Source: Anaerolineales bacterium (lineage in GTDB: Bacteria; Chloroflexota; Anaerolineae; 4572-78; NAK82). Taken from it: a stretch of DNA of 14,665 nucleotides. This document shows, in pieces, positions 7,173 to 13,264 of the stretch. The translations under genes were made by a program, and so were the position numbers. Position 1 is the stretch's first letter; each line of letters starts with the position of its first letter. The DNA is taken from the NCBI GenBank assembly GCA_024643945.1, contig JAHELX010000082.1, forward strand, positions 1-14,665. Direction: 5' to 3'. The notes below the pieces were generated by a model. The model made no database searches. It was not told where the DNA came from and was given only the letters and a program-made list of their open reading frames with translations.

Positions 7173-7195
7173 TACCAATGTTTGGTATGCAAACA
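7173..7195. promoter_or_regulatory. Probable MarR operator: two overlapping palindromes
   Basis: TACCAA-TGT-TTGGTA (7173-7187) and TGTTTG-GTATG-CAAACA (7179-7195) are both perfect 6-bp-arm palindromes sharing 9 bp. They cover the predicted start site just after the -10, the expected site for autorepression by a MarR dimer. Confidence 0.7.
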
Positions 7196-7209
7196 ATAGG
7201 TGATCCAAT

Positions 7210-7773
7210 ATGAAAACTGAGGAATTCTACACTGCGGCGAACGAAATCCGCATACTGGCTGCTCTCGTGACTAAAATGACCAGGCGTGATCTACAAGGAC
7301 GTCTCGATTCATGGGGCACTGGCGTCAGTGAGCTTCAATACGGCATTATGCGGCTGCTCAGTTACCAGGAACACACCATCAGCGAGCTGAGTTGCAAGTT
7401 CATGCTCGATCCCTCTACCCTGGTGCCAGCCGTTGACGCGCTGGAGCGCAAGAAATTTGCCAGGCGTGGCAGAGACCCTGTCGACCGCCGCCGCAATCCA
7501 CTGACATTGACGGAACATGGGGCAGAATTCGTCGCTCGTGTGTCGGTCGTGGACGGTCAGGATTCACTGGTCAAAAGTCTCAATGCCATAGGCGATGAGC
7601 AATGTCATCAACTGCTGATGCTGTTGCGTGAGCTGGTGAGACGTATGGCAGGAGGAGAGGACGTGTTACACCAGGTGTCGTACAGGGTAAGGCCGCAGAC
7701 CGAGCGCGAAGAATTCTCGGCTAGCGAGGCCGACTCGGGCGAGTTCGCATCCGCTGAGGCTGGCGTTGAGTGA
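7210..7773 (+). CDS. MarR-family transcriptional regulator
   Basis: 187 aa. The winged helix-turn-helix spans about residues 38-105: HTH at about 55-80 (TISELSCKFMLDPSTLVPAV, then DALERKKFARR) and wing DPVDRRRNPLTLTEHG (89-104), the D-x-R-R...LT-x-x-G hallmark of MarR. Flanking helices (5-35 and 117-148) would form the dimer interface. Residues after about 160 are an acidic, Ser/Ala/Glu-rich tail of no known role. SD AGGTGA (7198-7203) lies 6 nt before the ATG. MarR proteins usually bind palindromes in their own promoter and let go when a phenolic or drug-like ligand binds. The exporter downstream is the likely target. No cysteine pattern suggests redox sensing. Confidence 0.93.
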   Translation: MKTEEFYTAANEIRILAALVTKMTRRDLQGRLDSWGTGVSELQYGIMRLLSYQEHTISELSCKFMLDPSTLVPAVDALERKKFARRGRDPVDRRRNPLTLTEHGAEFVARVSVVDGQDSLVKSLNAIGDEQCHQLLMLLRELVRRMAGGEDVLHQVSYRVRPQTEREEFSASEADSGEFASAEAGVE

Positions 7774-7777
7774 ATCC

Positions 7778-7810
7778 AGGTGCAACGCACTTCCCAAGTG
7801 CGTTGCACCT
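7778..7810 (+). terminator. 15-bp hairpin between marR and the exporter gene (terminator or attenuator)
   Basis: A perfect 15-bp inverted repeat (7778-7792 with 7796-7810) and a 3-nt loop, followed only by TTTAAAG. The T run is too weak for a clear intrinsic terminator. Its right arm contains GTTGCAC (7802-7808), which can also pair with GTGCAAC (7830-7836) that includes the exporter's start codon. Confidence 0.6.
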
Positions 7811-7829
7811 TTAAAGAGTGAGGTGTTTT

Positions 7830-9293
7830 GTGCAACAGCAGTCGGTTGATTATAGCCGCAAATGGTACGTGTTAGCAGCGGTAGCCATGGGGATTTTCCT
7901 TTCGACAATTGATGGCAGTATCGTCAACGTCGCCCTACCGACCCTGATCCATGCATTCGATACGGAGTTTGCTGTTGTCCAGTGGGTGGTGTTGGCCTAC
8001 TTGTTGACAGTGACGACGCTGATGTTGAGTGTAGGGCGATTGGGTGACATGGTGGGCAAGAAGCCGCTGTATGCGAGTGGCTTCGTCATCTTCACAGTGG
8101 GATCGGTTTTGTGTGGATTGTCGACAGGCATCTACTGGCTGATTGGGTTTCGGGTATTGCAAGCCGTGGGTGCGGCGATGATGATGGCGCTGGGGATGGC
8201 GATCGTTACTGAAGCTTTTCCGCCGTTGGAGCGGGGTAAGGCACTGGGCATTAGTGGTTCTATGGTCTCGGTGGGCATCGTGGTGGGGCCAGTCCTGGGC
8301 GGCATCCTGATCGAGGCGCTTTCCTGGCACTGGATCTTCTTCGTGAATTTGCCCATTGGCATCCTGGGCAGCCTGATGGTCGCCCGCTTCGTGCCTGCCC
8401 TTAAGCCTGCCGGCGGGCAGCGTTTCGACTACCTGGGAGCCTTCACCCTCTTTATCAGCCTGATGTCTCTTCTGCTGGCCTTGACGTTGGGGGAACAGTT
8501 TGGGTTCGGGGGGACACTTATCTGGTTGTTGTTTGGCAACTGGCTTGTTTTTCTGGCGATTTTCGTTGCCATCGAAGGGAAAAGCAGTCAGCCAATGATC
8601 GACCTCCGCCTCTTCCAAAACAGACTGTTCAGCGTCAATCTGGCCACAGGTTTTATTACGTTCGTCTCCATGGCCGGAACGATTATTTTGATGCCCTTCT
8701 ATCTGGAGAACGTGCTCGGCTACGATCCGCGCTCGGTGGGGCTACTCCTGGCCATTGTGCCAGTGGCGCTGGGGATAATGGCGCCCATTTCCGGCTCGCT
8801 GTCGGATCGTTTGGGCACGCGGCCGATTACGGTGATTGGGTTGTTGGTGTTGTTGGGCGGCTATTATGCCGTCGGCACCCTCAGTGCTCAGGCGACTGCT
8901 CTCGGTTACGTGCTGCGCTTTTTGCCGGTTGGTGTCGGAATGGGGATCTTTCAGTCGCCCAACAATAGCGCCGTTATGGGAGCCGTGCCCCGGACGCGGC
9001 TGGGGGTCGCCTCGGGCTTGCTGTCCATCACGCGTACCCTCGGCCAGATCACAGGCATTGCGGTGCTGGGCGCGCTTTGGGCCGGCCGTGTGGCCTACCG
9101 CAGCGGCGATGCACTGGGAGTAGGCACAACCAGCGCACCTGCAGCCATCCAGGTCGCGGCCTTGCACGATACCTTCTTCGTGATTATGATCTTGCTTGCG
9201 CTGGCTCTGATGCTGGGTATTTGGACATTAGTGCAGGAACAGCGTGGGCGAGGTATGCCCACCTGGGTGATCAATCCTCCTGAAAGGCAGTAA
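7830..9293 (+). CDS. MFS multidrug exporter, DHA2 family (EmrB/QacA type, 14 TM)
   Basis: 487 aa from the GTG at 7830, preceded by SD GAGGTG (7820-7825, 4 nt gap). Another GTG at 7818 would leave the SD inside the gene. Motifs seen: D28 in STIDGSIVNVALPTL in TM1 (the DHA motif), motif A GRLGDMVGKKPLY (69-81), and antiporter motif C GSMVSVGIVVGPVLGG (143-158). Length and the extra central TM pair fit the 14-TM DHA2 group, which exports drugs or lipophilic compounds by proton antiport across the cytoplasmic membrane. The marR gene lies 56 nt upstream on the same strand, so repression lifted by the substrate is likely. No membrane-fusion partner (EmrA) is next to it. Substrate unknown. Confidence 0.93.
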   Translation: MQQQSVDYSRKWYVLAAVAMGIFLSTIDGSIVNVALPTLIHAFDTEFAVVQWVVLAYLLTVTTLMLSVGRLGDMVGKKPLYASGFVIFTVGSVLCGLSTGIYWLIGFRVLQAVGAAMMMALGMAIVTEAFPPLERGKALGISGSMVSVGIVVGPVLGGILIEALSWHWIFFVNLPIGILGSLMVARFVPALKPAGGQRFDYLGAFTLFISLMSLLLALTLGEQFGFGGTLIWLLFGNWLVFLAIFVAIEGKSSQPMIDLRLFQNRLFSVNLATGFITFVSMAGTIILMPFYLENVLGYDPRSVGLLLAIVPVALGIMAPISGSLSDRLGTRPITVIGLLVLLGGYYAVGTLSAQATALGYVLRFLPVGVGMGIFQSPNNSAVMGAVPRTRLGVASGLLSITRTLGQITGIAVLGALWAGRVAYRSGDALGVGTTSAPAAIQVAALHDTFFVIMILLALALMLGIWTLVQEQRGRGMPTWVINPPERQ

Positions 9294-9330
9294 ACGTAGC
9301 CACAGGCATTACGGCCAGTGTATCGTTCAG

Positions 9331-9433
9331 CCCCCTCTCGCAGGCTCGAAAATCGCCGTGATCAGCGGGCCGAAGCCAAACCGGGAGGGTGTTCCTGCCG
9401 CAGAATGTCGTTTGATGAGCCTGCGGGAGGGGG
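9331..9433. repeat. 103-nt element bounded by 17-nt inverted repeats
   Basis: Arms at 9331-9347 (CCCCCTCTCGCAGGCTC) and 9417-9433 are complementary at 16 of 17 positions; the exception is U.G on plus-strand RNA. The 69-nt interior is GC-rich and can pair further (for instance 9366-9370 with 9394-9398). It fills the gap between two convergent genes, with no T run and no clear target-site duplication. It could be a structured RNA, an unusual two-way terminator or a MITE-like insertion. Confidence 0.6.
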
Positions 9434-9464
9434 AGCGTTTACCTCTAGCTTCCTCCGATACGTA

Positions 9465-10472
9465 CTACTCGCCGTATCCCTCTGAGAAAACTTCGATCAT
9501 CAGGTAAGGGTCGCCCAGAGGGTAAAGGATGGGACACGTGCAGCCATGCGTGATGTATTCGCGGACTTTGGCCTTCACCTCTTCGGGCGTACCGCTGGCG
9601 GTAATGCGCTGCACCAGTTCGTCCGGCACGAATTTCATGGCCTCTCTGATTTGCTCCTTGGTGGCCGGCCAACCCAGGATGTTTTGAATTTGCTTCACCA
9701 CATCGTCGCTCACACCGCTGGCCTTGGCGATGTGAGGCTGCTGGGCCAGATACTGGGTCAGCAGGGCACGGGCACCGTCCAGAGCTGTTGCCTTGTTCTG
9801 GTGCACCGAGCAGACGACGAGCTGGGGGCGGTCCAGGTCGTTGAAGTGCCGCCCGGCCCGCTCGACACCGATGCGCAGGTGCTCCAAGGCCGGGTCGTTA
9901 TACTCTGGCGACACGCAGTAGTTGAGCACAACGCCGTCGGCGATCTCGCCGGCCAGTTCCATCATTTTCATCCCGGTGGCGCCGATCGTAATGGGTACGT
10001 TGCGTGGCTCGCGCCGGCCGTGAACCACGTCTAACTCGATGCCCTCGACGTGGTGGAACTCACCGTGAAAGGTGACGTTCTCCATCGCCAGCAAACGGCG
10101 CATCACTTCCACCGTCTCGCGCATAGCTAGCAGGGGCTTGCGACGTTCGATGCCGACGTTCTTCGCCAGTGGGTCCCACCAGGCGCCGATGCCGCACACG
10201 ATGCGATCAGGGGCCAGATCATCCAGGGTGAGAAAGGTGGCGGCCAGCAGGCCGATGTTGCGTGTCCAGTTGTTGATGACACCCGAGCCGACTTTGATGC
10301 GCTCGGTGACCGAGGCGTAAGCGGCCATAGGCACGATAGCGTCGCGCACCAGCCGACTCTCGGCCTGCCACACGGCTTCAAAGCCATGCTTCTCGGCGAA
10401 CTGGGCCAACTTCATCCCTTCGCGAATGGGATGGGCATCCTGCAGGTACAAAGCTACTCTAGTGTTTGACAT
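9465..10472 (-). CDS. LLM-class flavin/F420-dependent oxidoreductase (MER-like)
   Basis: 335 aa, full length for the luciferase-like monooxygenase superfamily (TIM barrel). The N-terminus ([18 protein letters not shown], 21-38), [12 protein letters not shown] (54-65) and [19 protein letters not shown] (110-128), with [20 protein letters not shown] near 161-180, match the 5,10-methylene-tetrahydromethanopterin reductase-like branch, whose members mostly use F420 and sometimes FMN. Residues that bind the cofactor cannot be fixed without alignment. The substrate is unknown. A strong SD AGGAGGTC lies 5 nt before the ATG. It ends 31 nt from the 103-nt inverted-repeat element and converges on the exporter gene. 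No operon partner is visible; the 365 nt upstream hold no gene. Confidence 0.9.
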   Translation of the reverse strand: MSNTRVALYLQDAHPIREGMKLAQFAEKHGFEAVWQAESRLVRDAIVPMAAYASVTERIKVGSGVINNWTRNIGLLAATFLTLDDLAPDRIVCGIGAWWDPLAKNVGIERRKPLLAMRETVEVMRRLLAMENVTFHGEFHHVEGIELDVVHGRREPRNVPITIGATGMKMMELAGEIADGVVLNYCVSPEYNDPALEHLRIGVERAGRHFNDLDRPQLVVCSVHQNKATALDGARALLTQYLAQQPHIAKASGVSDDVVKQIQNILGWPATKEQIREAMKFVPDELVQRITASGTPEEVKAKVREYITHGCTCPILYPLGDPYLMIEVFSEGYGE

Positions 10473-10837
10473 AATGACCTCCTGATTAGAGAGCTATTTC
10501 TGGCTGACTGACAAGCCAAAACTAACATTTACCCCTCTAAATCCTGGGCATCAAATTCATACAGCACACCCCAGGCCACATCTCCAGGACTATCTATCAG
10601 ATTGGCTTTTCCTGAGCCATCCTTACTGGGCTTGTTGAACAACACTTACATCACAGTTACACCCCGTTCCAATAGAGTTATTGGGAGCGTCACCGGTTTG
10701 GGACATCATTCAGAACCGCCCCAATAGGCCAATCAACATTCAGGCCATTCCCGACAGCAGCCATCGGCAATTGTAGACTGACTGTTTACCCAAAAGATGC
10801 CTGGCGATCGGCTGGGTATCCTCCCGGTGAGTCACTT
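10473..10837. other. 365-nt stretch without a recognisable gene
   Basis: It holds the LLM gene's SD and, presumably, its promoter, though I found no good hexamer pair. Small palindromes are CCAATA-GAGT-TATTGG (10669-10684) and two hairpins with the same stem, TGGCT/AGCCA (10501-10518 and 10603-10619). Only tiny ORFs without family features are present. No tRNA or clear insertion-sequence end is seen. Confidence 0.5.
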
Positions 10838-11746
10838 TTAACGATGAATGAGTTCGGCGGGATCGAGCAGGGCGATCAGTCCCAACGCCCCCATATTGGA
10901 GAACAGCAGCGGAGCCAGCACGGGCGCCCCCCGAATGAACCGTTCAGGGACAACCACGCCGAGGGCGGTGCGATCGAAACCGACGTGCAACAGCGCGCCA
11001 ACTACGCCGACTACGATGAGGAGCAGCATAGTCGCCGTGTAGGTGATCAGGTCGGACCGAGTCGGCCGGTCAATCGCACCCAGCGTCATGGCCACGACCG
11101 TGCCAAAAACGCCAGCCGCAGTGGGGACCCACAACCAGGGATTCTCAAAGTTGGTACGTGCGTGATCCAACACACTGCTGATAACCGTCGCCAATATGCC
11201 CAGGCTGATCCAGAAGAAGTAAGCCCGCGTTTTGCTGAAGGGCAGGCGGATACGCTGCCTGGCGAGTAGCACCAGCACCCCGCTGTCGGGTGGATCCTCG
11301 ATCCAGGCGGCGCTGATGCCCAACACCCCCACCAGGCAGAAGGTGAGCGGGCCCAGGATGGGGGGAGCCCATACCAGCAGGTTGACAGTCACTTGTTGGC
11401 CGGCTGGGCCACTGGGCAGGATGGCCCGCACTAAGTGGAAATATGCCCCCAACAATCCTACCCCGATGCTGGCCAACAAAGTTGCATTGGCGATGATTGT
11501 CGCCAGAGGCCGCTGCCTTAGAGCGATGAGGCCCGCCAGCAGCAGAAGGGCGCCGGCGACGGGGCCGAAGATGATCGGGATCCATTCGTTGGGCGTGATC
11601 GTTCCGCTGATGCTGTGTGCCAGGTAGATGTCAATGCCCAGAAATATCTCATTGATGGCTGCCATCAACAGCATGAATTGGTCGCGGGAGAGCGGTAACC
11701 TGCGGACGCGCTGTACCGGCGGAAATACTGTTGCCAGATGATACAT
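10838..11746 (-). CDS. Multi-TM membrane protein, partner of the octaheme cytochrome; fourfold two-helix repeat
   Basis: 302 aa from the ATG at 11746, which lies 2 nt after the stop of the cytochrome gene with SD GGGAG 7 nt upstream; the open frame upstream of it overlaps the cytochrome and is not used. Eight TM helices are predicted. By eye they form four hairpins. Each first helix ends with a His in a like context: IDIYLAH44, LLGAYFH104, ISSVLDH195, VVGALLH254. Each second helix begins near a Pro: WIPIIFGP, WAPPILGP, WVPTAAGV, LAPLLFSN. I recognise no family. The repeat and evenly placed histidines suggest a metal- or heme b-binding membrane subunit that links the cytochrome to quinones, but this is inference. 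It has no CxxCH motif, so it is not an NrfH/NapC-type quinol dehydrogenase. A His-containing structural scaffold without heme is the main alternative. Confidence 0.75.
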   Translation of the reverse strand: MYHLATVFPPVQRVRRLPLSRDQFMLLMAAINEIFLGIDIYLAHSISGTITPNEWIPIIFGPVAGALLLLAGLIALRQRPLATIIANATLLASIGVGLLGAYFHLVRAILPSGPAGQQVTVNLLVWAPPILGPLTFCLVGVLGISAAWIEDPPDSGVLVLLARQRIRLPFSKTRAYFFWISLGILATVISSVLDHARTNFENPWLWVPTAAGVFGTVVAMTLGAIDRPTRSDLITYTATMLLLIVVGVVGALLHVGFDRTALGVVVPERFIRGAPVLAPLLFSNMGALGLIALLDPAELIHR

Positions 11747-11748
11747 CG

Positions 11749-13038
11749 CTACTCTCCCGCTTCCTTCAGCTTCGCATCCACCATCTCGTGCAGGTCGGCC
11801 AGGTCGCTCAATACCTCGTAGGCGCCGTGCCATTGCGTGTAATCCGGCCCCTGCATCCACGCCCCGAACTTGGCCGTGCGGCCCCAATGGTGCCACAGTT
11901 CAAAGTAGACGAAGTCTATAGGTTCATCGAAGGGGGCATCGGTTAGTAGTCCCTGCGCCTTCAAGGGAGCTACGATTTGGTCGCTCTTGTCGACCCAGGC
12001 ATTGACGGCTTCGGTGGCGGCGTCAGCATCGGCGTAGAAGGCCTCGATGAAGTTTTGGTTATGGCATTCTCGACACACGTTTTGCATGCGCGTCCGGTTG
12101 TCCTGCCAGCCAGGACGCCGCTCGCTGATCGGTGCAAACAGGTACCAGGTCAGCCGCTCCCCAACATCGTGGGTGGTGCCGCTGGCGCCGAAGCCACTCA
12201 TGTGGCAAATGGCGCAGGTGGCGGCGGGGAAGTCGCTGGCTGTCAACGTGCCCGGGTCGGCCTCCCAGTGCCATACTTCGCCGCTCGTGGCGTAAGCAAT
12301 GCCGTGGGGTGACTCCTGGTAGATTTCCCACTGGGGATGGTCAGGCCCGATGTGGCAGGCGTTACAGGTTTCAGGTTTGCGGACCTGCTCCAGGCTGAAT
12401 TTGTGCCGCAGGTGGCACTTCTGGCATTGGCCTACCGAGCCATCGGCCTGTGGCCTGCCGACACTATGGCAAACCTCGCATGCAAAACGGGTGACGTCGG
12501 GACCTTCCAGGGCAAAGAGTGCGTTGCGCATTTTGTCGGGGGCAAAACCACCTTCAGGGATTGCCTGGTACCTGTTCAACAGTTCGGGGGTTAGATCTTG
12601 CGTGCCGGCATAGGCCACATAGGCTGGAAGCGCGTGCCGGCTCTGGTTGAATTCGGCCACTTCGACCCCGTGGCAGCGCTCGCACCTGGCTGGGGTGGGT
12701 TGGTTGAGGACATAGGTGCCTTCGTGTTCCACTGTGCCCGGGTAGTCGGCTGCTACCTGGTGGCAGTCGCGACAGGTGACCTCGGCGGCCGCCATTGTGC
12801 TGAGGCCGTACTGCTCGACAATGCCCGGCGTGGTGCGGCGATGGCAGACTACGCACTCATCTTTGCTGTTGGCCAGGGCGTCTACTGCCTCGGTCCGGAC
12901 AGGAACGGCGGGTTGCACGATGGCCAGTATCACCAACGCCAGGCCCAGCACGACAATCACTGCGATCAATCCGATGATCAGCACGCGCGCGGTACGCATC
13001 AAGTTGTGTGGCCTGTCAGACCCAGTGGATTGCGTCAT
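11749..13038 (-). CDS. Membrane-anchored octaheme c-type cytochrome, hydroxylamine oxidoreductase (HAO) family
   Basis: 429 aa. One N-terminal TM helix (about 18-42) anchors the protein, with the rest outside the cytoplasmic membrane. Eight CxxCH heme c sites begin at residues 62, 89, 119, 187, 205, 225, 275 and 322. After the last one comes the helical C-terminal domain with FELWHHWGRTAKFGAWMQG (379-397) and PDYTQWHGAYEVL (398-410), the pattern I know from HAO-like octahemes. HAO-family members oxidise hydroxylamine or hydrazine, or reduce nitrite, depending on whether a Tyr crosslinks the catalytic heme. Y400 is a candidate, but I cannot align it here, so direction is open. SD GGGAGGT lies 6 nt before the ATG. 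A membrane protein follows after 2 nt. No haoB, cycA/cycB or NrfH-like gene is present in the window. Confidence 0.88.
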   Translation of the reverse strand: MTQSTGSDRPHNLMRTARVLIIGLIAVIVVLGLALVILAIVQPAVPVRTEAVDALANSKDECVVCHRRTTPGIVEQYGLSTMAAAEVTCRDCHQVAADYPGTVEHEGTYVLNQPTPARCERCHGVEVAEFNQSRHALPAYVAYAGTQDLTPELLNRYQAIPEGGFAPDKMRNALFALEGPDVTRFACEVCHSVGRPQADGSVGQCQKCHLRHKFSLEQVRKPETCNACHIGPDHPQWEIYQESPHGIAYATSGEVWHWEADPGTLTASDFPAATCAICHMSGFGASGTTHDVGERLTWYLFAPISERRPGWQDNRTRMQNVCRECHNQNFIEAFYADADAATEAVNAWVDKSDQIVAPLKAQGLLTDAPFDEPIDFVYFELWHHWGRTAKFGAWMQGPDYTQWHGAYEVLSDLADLHEMVDAKLKEAGE

Positions 13039-13097
13039 TGCTTACCTCCCTTCCATATCGACAGGCACGATGGATACGGATTGGAGCCGGCAACCCA

Positions 13098-13141
13098 AGA
13101 TGCGGCTTCGTTCGGCATCTGGAGATGCCTTACTCCATCTC
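13098..13141 (-). promoter_or_regulatory. Leader of the cytochrome operon with mutually exclusive helices
   Basis: Three perfect pairings compete for the same bases: 13098-13103 with 13115-13120; 13114-13120 with 13123-13129 (tight loop); and 13122-13127 with 13136-13141. The segment lies in the predicted 5' leader, 60-100 nt before the start codon. It matches no riboswitch class I recognise. Confidence 0.45.
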
Positions 13142-13166
13142 ACTGCACCAGCGGAGTGGCTCCGAA

Positions 13167-13195
13167 ATTTTACCCATAGTCTGGACGTGTGTCAA
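13167..13195 (-). promoter_or_regulatory. Strong promoter for the octaheme cytochrome operon
   Basis: On the minus strand TTGACA (13195-13190) and TAAAAT (13172-13167) are 17 nt apart, with TGGG before the -10. The start should be near 13160, giving a leader of about 120 nt. It makes the operon independent of the upstream UPF0182 gene. Confidence 0.8.
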
Positions 13196-13241
13196 TTGCA
13201 GTGCCCTGACCTCTAGCAGGTCTCGTCATTTACAGCCACGT

Positions 13242-13264
13242 CCGGCATTATATTACTGTGCCGG
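13242..13264 (-). terminator. Weak hairpin across the UPF0182 stop codon
   Basis: CCGGCA (13242-13247) pairs with TGCCGG (13259-13264) with an 11-nt loop that contains the TAA stop. There is no T run, so termination is uncertain. Confidence 0.3.

Noticed and set aside
7935..8618. 227-codon minus-strand open frame across the exporter gene
   Set aside because: Antisense to a well-supported MFS gene; low-complexity His/Gln/Arg-rich translation typical of a shadow frame.
9331..9433. SRP 4.5S or 6S RNA gene
   Set aside because: The conserved SRP apical loop (GGAAGGAAGCAGCC-like) is absent on both strands, and the element is too short and differently built for 6S.
11747..11896. 50-residue N-terminal extension of the membrane protein
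   Set aside because: It lies wholly inside the cytochrome gene, is Gly/Arg-rich, and the ATG at 11746 has its own SD and ideal coupling distance.
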